A stretch of 19,995 nt of DNA from CAZQBY01 sp964540655 (lineage in GTDB: Archaea; Altiarchaeota; Altiarchaeia; JAFGQM01), in contig CAZINR010000021.1 in assembly GCA_964540655.1 (NCBI GenBank), positions 1-19,995 of the forward strand, written 5' to 3'. Positions 6,484 through 12,657 of this stretch are shown here, in pieces. A program made the position numbers and the translations under genes. Numbering within the stretch: the first letter of the stretch is position 1; each line of letters starts with the position of its first letter. The notes under the pieces were generated by a model, which worked only from the letters and a program-made list of their open reading frames with translations, did no database searches and had not been told where the DNA came from.

Positions 6484-6737
6484 TTTTTCAATCGCTTTCT
6501 GGATGCTTTTCCGGCAGCCCTCTTCGCAGCCCTTCGTGCACCCCAAAGAGTCCTTCGTTTCAAGAGAAATTGGACGGAATCCTTCCCATGCATTTTTAAA
6601 AACTCGCGAACTCTATCCTGCCCGAATTTCGTGACCGCCTCGGCGACCGCCTCGGCATGCCTCTGCTTGGCGGTCTTTGGCGTCCTTACAGCAACGACTT
6701 TGATTACTCGCCGCCCTGGGCTAGATGTCCGCGCCAT
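6480..6737 (-). CDS. Basic hypothetical protein coupled to yjbQ
   Basis: This 85-aa protein is about one third Lys and Arg, with a helical central segment (residues 20-55) and a very basic tail (RRAAKRAAGKASRKRLKK). No family is recognised. The composition suits DNA or RNA binding, but no classical motif is seen. The ATG is about 26 bp after a TATA-like element (GGAATTTTTATCAG, minus strand, 6757-6770), so it probably heads a leaderless transcript with yjbQ, to which it is joined by an ATGA overlap. The conserved start architecture and coupling argue that it is real. Confidence 0.7.
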   Translation of the reverse strand: MARTSSPGRRVIKVVAVRTPKTAKQRHAEAVAEAVTKFGQDRVREFLKMHGKDSVQFLLKRRTLWGARRAAKRAAGKASRKRLKK

Positions 6738-6756
6738 TGTTCATATTATCCATCAA

Positions 6757-6770
6757 CTGATAAAAATTCC
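6757..6770 (-). promoter_or_regulatory. TATA-like element for the 85-aa gene and yjbQ
   Basis: The minus strand reads CTGATAAAAATTCC in reverse complement (GGAATTTTTATCAG), centred 26 bp before the ATG at 6737. It partly precedes the stop of the 370-aa gene at 6771. Confidence 0.55.
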
Positions 6771-7883
6771 CTAACGTCCGGCCAGGAAGTCCTCAACGCA
6801 CTGCTTCGGGGGTTTGCCTTCCCCATGCGCCTTTATCAAGGCGTCGGCCAGTTTCGCCTGTTTCGAGGGAGGGACCTTTGCCATGGCATTGCGGTAGGCC
6901 CGGTAGTACCTGCTGGCGGCCCCCCTCTCGGGTATGGCGGCGAATATCCTGACGCCCTCTAAGCCGGCATGGTTGTGCGCCTTGATTATCCTCTTGGCGG
7001 GATGGTTGGCCAGCGCGGGGGCCAGTACCTCCCTCACGATAGGATGCTCTTTTCTAACCTCTGATTCGCCGGCGGATTCGAGGTATGTCGCTATCAGCAA
7101 CTGCGCCCCGCTGCCCTTCCCCAGCGCTCTCGCAAGCTGGCCGGGCTTGCCCCCTCTTCTGATTTCGTCCCGGACATATCTAATCAGCTTAAGGCGGTCC
7201 GGGCGCTTTATGTTAGCGTTCACGCTCCTGCCCCGCAACAGCCATTGGGCGGGGCCTAGCCCCAGATCCTCCCTGACAAGGCTCCTCTCGCCCCGGGGGA
7301 GCTTTGGCATCTTATCGGGATTGTTCTTGAACCTGAAGTGGGTCTCTATCCGCGGATAGTGGGAGACCGTGGATTTTCCTATGCCCGCTACCAGAGTCCT
7401 CGGGTCGTCCTTGTGTATCCTCCCGTAATAGCCCGGGTGGTGAATCTCAATCGAATCGTGCCTTATGACCACCTGCGCCGAGGAGGGCTCGGCCCTTAGC
7501 CAGGGGGCCAGGTGCCGGTGCTCAGTGACTTCAGTGCCATCGACCTGGAGGACCCTCGTCTGGCCCTTGGAGGGCACCAGCTCCATAGGCAGATCGACGC
7601 CCTTGACCCGGTCGTTGTAAGCATGGATTATGGCTATTCTGTTGTTGCCCGCCCCCACCCTCATCATCTCGTGCATGACCCGGTGGTTCGGGTCTCCTGC
7701 AGCATACATCTTGCGGCGCTCCGGAGATAGCCCGGGTTCCTCCAGTTCCGCCTTGTCCAGCGGGGCCCTGTCCGCCAAATCCGTGAGCAGCTTCTTGACC
7801 CTCAGCCAATTGTCCGGGTCTCTCCTGCGGATGTCGGCGAGACTGGGCATGGGCTTCTTTCTTCGCCCGACTCTTGGAGGCAT
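6771..7883 (-). CDS. Hypothetical protein of unrecognised family (370 aa)
   Basis: I do not recognise this 370-aa protein. The N-terminus is very basic (PPRVGRRKKP). The middle holds a His/Asp-rich block that could be a catalytic or metal centre: NHRVMHEMM, IAIIHAYNDRV, EHRHLAPW, IRHDSIEIHHPGYYGRIHKDD and TVSHYPRIETHFRF. The C-terminal third (about 220-370) is rich in short Lys/Arg/Ala helices. No signal peptide or membrane segment is seen. Overall it is strongly basic, so nucleic-acid binding is possible but unproven. A TATA-like element (GGCTTTTATGC, minus strand, 7909-7919) about 31 bp before the ATG suggests a leaderless start; an internal ATG at codon 12 is an alternative. Its stop is 33 bp before the 85-aa gene, so readthrough is possible. 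It is divergent from the AbrB-ACT regulator. Confidence 0.75.
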   Translation of the reverse strand: MPPRVGRRKKPMPSLADIRRRDPDNWLRVKKLLTDLADRAPLDKAELEEPGLSPERRKMYAAGDPNHRVMHEMMRVGAGNNRIAIIHAYNDRVKGVDLPMELVPSKGQTRVLQVDGTEVTEHRHLAPWLRAEPSSAQVVIRHDSIEIHHPGYYGRIHKDDPRTLVAGIGKSTVSHYPRIETHFRFKNNPDKMPKLPRGERSLVREDLGLGPAQWLLRGRSVNANIKRPDRLKLIRYVRDEIRRGGKPGQLARALGKGSGAQLLIATYLESAGESEVRKEHPIVREVLAPALANHPAKRIIKAHNHAGLEGVRIFAAIPERGAASRYYRAYRNAMAKVPPSKQAKLADALIKAHGEGKPPKQCVEDFLAGR

Positions 7884-7908
7884 TGTGGTTGATATTAAAG
7901 CGAATAAA

Positions 7909-7919
7909 GCATAAAAGCC
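7909..7919 (-). promoter_or_regulatory. TATA-like element for the 370-aa gene
   Basis: The minus strand reads GGCTTTTATGC, centred about 31 bp before the ATG at 7883. A second A/T-rich candidate at 7901-7910 is centred about 23 bp away. Confidence 0.45.
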
Positions 7920-7929
7920 GGATTTTTCA

Positions 7930-7938
7930 TTTTTATAG
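7930..7938 (+). promoter_or_regulatory. TATA-like element for the AbrB-ACT regulator
   Basis: TTTTTATAG is centred about 61 bp before the ATG, predicting a start near 7960 and a leader of about 35 nt. The predicted start lies within the inverted repeat at 7954-7973. Confidence 0.5.
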
Positions 7939-7953
7939 CCAGACGCTCAATTA

Positions 7954-7973
7954 AGTGGGAAAAAAATCCCACT
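7954..7973. promoter_or_regulatory. Inverted repeat at the AbrB-ACT start site (candidate operator)
   Basis: AGTGGGA and TCCCACT are perfect 7-bp arms flanking six A residues. The position covers the predicted transcription start of the AbrB-ACT gene, where a bound dimer would block RNA polymerase. It could instead be an RNA hairpin in the leader. Confidence 0.55.
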
Positions 7974-7994
7974 AATGAGAGCTACACTACAAAA

Positions 7995-8369
7995 ATGCAG
8001 GAGATTTCCAGGATAGACGAGAAGGGCAGACTGCTCATACCCTCAGGGGTAAGAAAGGTCATCGGTCTTCAGTCCGGGGTCGAGGTGCTTGTCTCGGTCG
8101 AGGGCAGGACCGCCGTCCTCTCTCCGGTCTTCGACAAGAGGGTCTACGGGATGCGCATAGTCATGGGCGACGCTCCAGGGACGCTCGCGAGGATAGCCGA
8201 GTTCTTGTCAAAAGAGGGCTTCGACATCATCATGAGCGAGTCGCGCAGCCTGGAGCGGGAGAGGTCCGCCGAGTGGGACGTGACCGGCAAGTACGGAGGG
8301 GATTTAAGTTCACTCGCGCGCAAATTAAGAGAGCTGGATTTTGTTTCTAAAGTCACCATAGAACAATGA
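7995..8369 (+). CDS. AbrB-ACT transcriptional regulator
   Basis: This 124-aa protein fuses an N-terminal SpoVT/AbrB swapped-hairpin DNA-binding domain (residues 1-47, IDEKGRLLIPSGVRKVIGL) to a C-terminal ACT domain (about 52-124, MRIVMGDAPGTLARIAEFLS). ACT domains usually bind amino acids, so the protein is a plausible amino-acid sensor that binds DNA as a dimer or tetramer. It lies directly upstream of hisS-hisG-hisD-hisB with a 51-bp gap and no clear promoter before hisS, so it may be cotranscribed with and regulate those genes. The inverted repeat at its own start site suggests autoregulation. Domain calls are firm; histidine as ligand is inference. Confidence 0.88.
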   Translation: MQEISRIDEKGRLLIPSGVRKVIGLQSGVEVLVSVEGRTAVLSPVFDKRVYGMRIVMGDAPGTLARIAEFLSKEGFDIIMSESRSLERERSAEWDVTGKYGGDLSSLARKLRELDFVSKVTIEQ

Positions 8370-8420
8370 ACTCACTTCGTTCGTACATCCTATGAAGATA
8401 CAGAAGGGAATATCATAAAG

Positions 8421-9659
8421 ATGAAACTGGAAACACCGCCGGGGACCAGGGATTTCCTCCCGGAAGAGATGGCTAAGCGCCAGGAGGTCGTCGACAGGGT
8501 TAGGGCCGTCTTTGAGCTCTACGGCTTCTCTCCGGCCGAGACGCCCGCCTTCGAGTACGCCGAGCTCCTGGAGGGCAAGTACGGCGAGGAAGAGAAGCTC
8601 ATCTACAAGTTCGAGGATCTGGGGGGGAGAAAGCTGGCCCTCAGATACGATTTGACCGTGCCGCTGGTGCGCATGGTCGCCATGAACCAGCTGCCGCTGC
8701 CCTTCAAGCGCTACTGCATCTCGCGCGTCTGGCGCTTCGACCGGCCGCAGAAGGGCAGATACCGCGAGTTCTGGCAGTGCGATGCGGACATCGTTGGCGT
8801 TGCGAGCATGAAAGCGGACGCCGAGATAGTGGCATGCGCCATCGACGCGCTGGAGTCCGTCGGGCTCAAGGGGTTCAAATTCAAAATCAACAGCAGGAAG
8901 GTGCTGGACGACGTGCTCGCCAAGATCGGCATCCCCGCCGGCAGGGAGCTGGCGGTCTTCCGCGCGCTGGACAAGCTGGAGAAGCAGGGGGAGAAGGCGG
9001 TCAGAAAGGAGCTTGAAGAGGCGGGAGTGAAAAAAATCGGCGAGCTTTTCAATACCCTCAAAAACGATAAACTCTCGGATATGCGAGGGTTGGTCGGCGA
9101 GACCGAGGGCGTGAAAGAGCTGGAGGAGCTGTTCAGGCTGATTGAAGCTTACGGCAAGAAGGCCGAACTGGACCTCCGCATGGTCCGCGGGCTCGACTAC
9201 TACACCGGCCCCATCTTCGAGGTGGAGCTGGGCTCTTACGGCTCTATCGCGGGCGGCGGCAGATACGACAAGCTCATAGGCCAGATCTCCGGGAAGGAGG
9301 CCCCCGCAGTGGGCATAAGCCTGGGCATAGAGCGCATAATCGAGGTCATGCGCGAGAAGAAGCTCCTGCCGGAGGGCAGGAGGGTGCGCGCATACGTCTT
9401 GCGCGCGGACGATGAGTCCGGGGAAATCGCGCTGCAGGTTCTCAAAGAGCTGCGCGCGAACGGCATATCCGCCGAGGGCGACCTGCTGGACCGCAACTTC
9501 TCCAACCAGATGAAATACGCTAACAAGGCGGGAGCGCAGAAGGCGGTCATAGTCGGCCAGAAGGACCTGGAAAAGGGAAAGATAACGGTCAAGGACATGA
9601 AAACGGGCGAGCAGAGGGCCGTCAAGAAAGAGAAGGTCATAACGGAGGTCTTGAAATGA
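8421..9659 (+). CDS. hisS: Histidyl-tRNA synthetase
   Basis: This class II aminoacyl-tRNA synthetase charges tRNA-His. The 412-aa product has the N-terminal PPGTRDFLPEE motif, motif 2 (RVWRFDRPQKGRYREFWQCD, residues 102-121), the histidine-binding RGLDYYTGPIFEV segment and motif 3 (AVGISLGIERI). It ends in a complete anticodon-binding domain (VRAYVLRADDE to ITEVLK). Presence of that domain argues against HisZ, the regulatory paralogue, and the long-form HisG next door does not need HisZ. The length is normal. The stop overlaps the hisG start as ATGA, so translation is coupled. Placing hisS at the head of a his cluster under an ACT-domain regulator fits joint control of histidine supply and use. 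Confidence 0.96.
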   Translation: MKLETPPGTRDFLPEEMAKRQEVVDRVRAVFELYGFSPAETPAFEYAELLEGKYGEEEKLIYKFEDLGGRKLALRYDLTVPLVRMVAMNQLPLPFKRYCISRVWRFDRPQKGRYREFWQCDADIVGVASMKADAEIVACAIDALESVGLKGFKFKINSRKVLDDVLAKIGIPAGRELAVFRALDKLEKQGEKAVRKELEEAGVKKIGELFNTLKNDKLSDMRGLVGETEGVKELEELFRLIEAYGKKAELDLRMVRGLDYYTGPIFEVELGSYGSIAGGGRYDKLIGQISGKEAPAVGISLGIERIIEVMREKKLLPEGRRVRAYVLRADDESGEIALQVLKELRANGISAEGDLLDRNFSNQMKYANKAGAQKAVIVGQKDLEKGKITVKDMKTGEQRAVKKEKVITEVLK

Positions 9660-10507
9660 AACTGAGAATCGCAATACCGAACAAGGGCCGGCTAAGGGAG
9701 CCGGCCGTGGAGCTGCTGAAGAACGCCGGGCTGAAGATGCAGGACTCCGACGACAAGGCTTTGTTTGTGAAGACGAATAACGAGAACATCGACATAATCG
9801 CGGTCAGGGTGGAGGACATACCCGAGTTCGTGGAGGACGGGGCGGCCGACGTGGGCATAGTCGGCAGGGACGTCGTGGCCGAGAAGGGCGTCAGGGTAAA
9901 GGAGCTCATGGAGCTGAACTTCGGCTACTGCTCGCTGGTGCTGGCAGCCAAAGAGGATTCCGGGATAAAGAGCGTCAAGGACGTCAAGGACGGGGCCCGC
10001 GTCGCCACCAAGTTCGTCAACAGCGCCAAGAGCTACTTCAAAAGAAACGGCAAGAAGGTCGAGATAATCGAGCTCTCGGGCGCCGTGGAGGTGGCGCCGG
10101 TCATAGGGATGGCCGACATCATAGTCGACCTCACATCCACCGGGTCCACGCTCAGGACCCACGGGCTAAAAGCGGTGGACACCCTCCTGGAATCGAGAGC
10201 GGTCATAGTAGCCAATAGGGAATGCCAGGGCAGCCTCCTGGACGAGCTGGTCATGGACATCCGGGGCGTGGTCTCCGCGGAGAGGAAGAAATACCTCATG
10301 GTCAACATGCCCGAGGACAAGCTCCAGGAGCTGGAGAAGATAAGCAGGGGGATGCTTTCGCCCACGGTGACCAAACTGGACAAGCCGGGCTGGATATCGG
10401 CGCAGATGGTGGTGGAGGAGAGGGAGATACTGGAGCTGATAAAGAAGCTGAAATCTCTCGGCGGCAGGGACATACTGGTCCTGCCCATCGAGAGGCTGGT
10501 CAATTAA
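9656..10507 (+). CDS. hisG: ATP phosphoribosyltransferase, long form
   Basis: HisG performs the first committed step of histidine synthesis, joining ATP and PRPP to phosphoribosyl-ATP. The 283-aa product is the long, self-regulating form: a periplasmic-binding-protein-like catalytic core (NKGRLREPAVELLKNAGL, 8-25; DVGIVGRDVVAE; the PRPP loop DLTSTGSTLRTHGL) followed by a C-terminal ACT-like regulatory domain (about 208-283, with MLSPTVTKLDKPGWISAQMV and GGRDILVLPIERLV), where histidine normally binds to inhibit. Unlike its downstream neighbours, its active-site motifs look canonical. It overlaps hisS by ATGA and precedes hisD by 23 bp. Confidence 0.95.
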   Translation: MKLRIAIPNKGRLREPAVELLKNAGLKMQDSDDKALFVKTNNENIDIIAVRVEDIPEFVEDGAADVGIVGRDVVAEKGVRVKELMELNFGYCSLVLAAKEDSGIKSVKDVKDGARVATKFVNSAKSYFKRNGKKVEIIELSGAVEVAPVIGMADIIVDLTSTGSTLRTHGLKAVDTLLESRAVIVANRECQGSLLDELVMDIRGVVSAERKKYLMVNMPEDKLQELEKISRGMLSPTVTKLDKPGWISAQMVVEEREILELIKKLKSLGGRDILVLPIERLVN

Positions 10508-10530
10508 GAGGGCCGACTTAAGAATATAAA

Positions 10531-11811
10531 ATGAGACTGCCTATTCTGGCGAGGGACGAGGTGACTGAAGACTTCATGCTGCGCGCGGAGAAAGACGTGG
10601 CCAGGGCCGAGAAGGCTGCGCGCGCGGTCATAGGCGACGTCAAAAAGAGGGGCGATGAGGCGGTGTTGGAGTACACCAAGAAGTTCGACGGGATAGAGCT
10701 GCGCGCGGCGGAGGTCCCGGAAGGGGAGTTCAAGCGCGCGTATGACGTCATAGACAAGGGCCTGTTCGACGCAATACAGCGCGCGTACGGGAATATCAGG
10801 AAGTTCCATGAAGAGCAGATGCCGGAGGAGACGCGCATGGAGATCGAGCCTGGAGTGGAGGCCGGGCGGAGGGTAGTGCCTGTCAAGAGGGCCGGGCTCT
10901 ACGTACCGGGCGGCAAGGCCGTCTATCCCTCGGTGATGCTCATGCTAGCCGTGCCCGCGAAGATAGCGGGTGTTGAAGAGGTCATAGTCTGCACCCCGCC
11001 GCAGGAAGAGGGCAGGGTGGACGTCGCAAGCCTTGTGGCCGCCGACGTCTGCGGAGTCGACCGGGTATTCAAGATCGGCGGCGTCCAGGCCATAGCCGCC
11101 ATGACCTACGGCACGGAGAGCGTGCCCAGGTGCGACGTGATAGCAGGGCCCGGCGGGCCCTACGTCTCTGCCGCACAGCGACTCGTGAGGAACGACGTGC
11201 GCATAGACTTCCCGCCGGGACCGAGCGAGGGGATGGTGCTGGCGGACAAGTACGCAAACCCCAAGTTTGTTGCGGCGGACGTCCTCAGCGAGGCGGAGCA
11301 CGGGCCGGACTCGGCGGCGGTCTTGGTCACGGACTCGCAGGAGCTGGCGCTGGCCGTTCAAAAAGAGTTCTACTACATGCTGGACGAGCTGGACGACGTC
11401 AGGAAGGACTATGTCAAGAAGAACATGCGGAAGTATTCGGGCATAGTCTTGTGCAAGAGCATGGATGAGGCCGTGGACTTCGTCAACGAGTATGCGGTCG
11501 AGCACTTGGTGGTCAACACCAGGGATCCGGAAGCGACTTTGAAGAGGCTGACTACAGCGGGCACCTACTGTCTGGGCCAGTACACGCCGATAACCGCGGG
11601 CAACTTCGCGGCGGGGCCAAATGCGATACTGCCTACAGGCGGCTTCGGGAGGGCGTACTCAGGCGTGTCGGTGGACACTTTCTTGAAGAGGCCGACGGTG
11701 GAGAAGCTGTCCAAAGAGGGCCTCAGGAGTCTGCGGAAGGCGATAACCACGCTCTCGGAGTTCGAGGGCTTCCCCGCGCACACTAATTCAGTGGATGTGA
11801 GGTTCGAATAA
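10531..11811 (+). CDS. hisD: Histidinol dehydrogenase homologue with altered metal-site residues
   Basis: HisD oxidises histidinol to histidine with two NAD+ and a zinc ion. The 426-aa product is full length, with VKRAGLYVPGGKAVYPS (118-134), GGVQAIAAMTYGTESVP, SEAEHG (253-258), VEHLVVN and the C-terminal EGFPAH (412-417). By manual comparison with E. coli HisD (ligands Gln259, His262, Asp360, His419), the two histidines are kept (His257, His417), but Gln is Glu254 and Asp is Asn358 in AGNFAAGPNAILPT. The substrate-contacting His of the usual GxNHVLPT is Ala365. The usual GPGN is GPGG. The catalytic EH pair is present (Glu324, His325). It may still be HisD, or a relative acting on another alcohol; its place in the cluster favours HisD. 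The hisB ATG follows 1 bp after the stop. Confidence 0.85.
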   Translation: MRLPILARDEVTEDFMLRAEKDVARAEKAARAVIGDVKKRGDEAVLEYTKKFDGIELRAAEVPEGEFKRAYDVIDKGLFDAIQRAYGNIRKFHEEQMPEETRMEIEPGVEAGRRVVPVKRAGLYVPGGKAVYPSVMLMLAVPAKIAGVEEVIVCTPPQEEGRVDVASLVAADVCGVDRVFKIGGVQAIAAMTYGTESVPRCDVIAGPGGPYVSAAQRLVRNDVRIDFPPGPSEGMVLADKYANPKFVAADVLSEAEHGPDSAAVLVTDSQELALAVQKEFYYMLDELDDVRKDYVKKNMRKYSGIVLCKSMDEAVDFVNEYAVEHLVVNTRDPEATLKRLTTAGTYCLGQYTPITAGNFAAGPNAILPTGGFGRAYSGVSVDTFLKRPTVEKLSKEGLRSLRKAITTLSEFEGFPAHTNSVDVRFE

Positions 11812-11812
11812 G

Positions 11813-12439
11813 ATGGTCGGAGCGGACATAAAAAAGGCTACGGAGAGCGAAGTGGTCGCGGAGAGGGCCACCCGCGAGTCCAAGATAACCTGCAGGATAG
11901 ACTCGAAGAATAGGCGCGAGACGAAGATAGACACTGGCCTCCAGTTCCTGAACCACATGATAGAGACCATAGCGTGGCGCATGAATCTGAACATCGATTT
12001 CAAGTTCGACGCGACGAACTTCAAGCTCACGCACGTCATCGCCGAGGATTCGGGAATAGTCCTGGGCTCCGCGCTGCGCGCGATGTTCGAGCGGAGAATG
12101 GAAAAGGGCGTGGAGGGAGCCTCTCGGAGCATCATAGACGAGGGGTCCGCGACGGCAGCGGTCAGCATAGAGGGCAGGCCGAAGCTCATCTTCGAGGGCA
12201 ATCCCGCTACTGAAATGGAGACGGTCGAGGACACCAAGACCTGTGATTTAGACGACTTCCTGGACGGGCTGGCACTTGGCTTAGGCGCCACCATAAGGAT
12301 AACCGTAGAATCGGGCAAAGACCCGCACCACACTTGGGAGAGCATCTTCCGCGCGCTCGGCGAGGCGCTGCGGGAGGCGTTCGAGTCTAACCCATGGAGG
12401 GGCGGGACTACAGTAGGGGTTAAAGGCACGCTGAAGTAG
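11813..12439 (+). CDS. hisB: Imidazoleglycerol-phosphate dehydratase homologue, divergent
   Basis: HisB dehydrates imidazoleglycerol phosphate at a di-manganese centre. This 208-aa protein aligns without gaps to E. coli HisB across the first metal-binding half, yet two conserved histidines are missing. FFDHM becomes FLNHM (His48 kept), the following ATHG becomes AWRM (His replaced by Arg56), and DDHHTVED becomes LTHVIAED (His74 and Glu78 kept, second His replaced by Val75). The IDE segment (108-110), PHHTWES (His172, His173, Glu176) and the C-terminal KG are kept. The protein may have lost or rebuilt one metal site. It has no phosphatase domain fused. It follows hisD with 1 bp between, and its end is 2 bp from the end of the opposite-strand zinc-ribbon gene. 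Confidence 0.8.
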   Translation: MVGADIKKATESEVVAERATRESKITCRIDSKNRRETKIDTGLQFLNHMIETIAWRMNLNIDFKFDATNFKLTHVIAEDSGIVLGSALRAMFERRMEKGVEGASRSIIDEGSATAAVSIEGRPKLIFEGNPATEMETVEDTKTCDLDDFLDGLALGLGATIRITVESGKDPHHTWESIFRALGEALREAFESNPWRGGTTVGVKGTLK

Positions 12440-12441
12440 GG

Positions 12442-12621
12442 TTATTTCGCGACTATCGTGGTAACGTGCCCGTCGCTGGAAACGGTGTGCCTGACGGGGA
12501 TTTTCTTTTTGCACTCTGGGCATTTTCTCGTGTGCTTCCCGGGCACGGTCCTGATGCGGAACATTTTGCCGCATGAGCATCTTACTGTGGACTGGACGCG
12601 TTTAGGTCTTTGTCTGGCCAT
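12442..12621 (-). CDS. Small zinc-ribbon protein (59 aa) antisense within the his cluster
   Basis: A 59-codon minus-strand frame encodes a basic protein with a four-cysteine zinc ribbon: C15-S-C17 and C34-P-E-C37, with CGKMFRIR after the first knuckle and KKKIPVRHTV after the second. This C-x-C ... C-x2-C arrangement followed by hydrophobic strands is characteristic of small archaeal zinc-ribbon proteins, which often bind nucleic acid or other proteins. The ATG at 12621 is about 25 bp after a TATA-like element (AGTTTTTATCT, minus strand, 12642-12652), so it is probably leaderless. It sits between hisB and the HAD gene and separates the cluster into two plus-strand units. Its specific partner is unknown. 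Confidence 0.8.
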   Translation of the reverse strand: MARQRPKRVQSTVRCSCGKMFRIRTVPGKHTRKCPECKKKIPVRHTVSSDGHVTTIVAK

Positions 12622-12627
12622 AGGCTA

Positions 12628-12637
12628 CTTTTTACTT
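12628..12637 (+). promoter_or_regulatory. TATA-like element for the HAD phosphatase gene
   Basis: CTTTTTACTT is centred 26 bp before the ATG at 12658. It lies between the minus-strand zinc-ribbon ATG and that gene's own TATA element, so the two promoters cross. Confidence 0.5.
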
Positions 12638-12641
12638 CAAA

Positions 12642-12652
12642 AGATAAAAACT
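12642..12652 (-). promoter_or_regulatory. TATA-like element for the zinc-ribbon gene
   Basis: The minus strand reads AGTTTTTATCT, centred about 25 bp before the ATG at 12621. It lies within the presumed plus-strand promoter of the HAD gene. Confidence 0.5.
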
Positions 12653-12657
12653 ACGCG

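Noticed and set aside
8368..8382. GAAC...GTTC inverted repeat after the AbrB-ACT gene
   Set aside because: Only 4-bp arms; too weak to call a regulatory site.
8421..9659. HisZ as an alternative to HisS
   Set aside because: A complete anticodon-binding domain is present and the adjacent HisG is the long form, which does not use HisZ.
8325..9674. 449-codon open frame antisense to hisS
   Set aside because: It mirrors the hisS frame. High GC and biased codon use leave the opposite strand open; the composition is not protein-like and hisS is certain.
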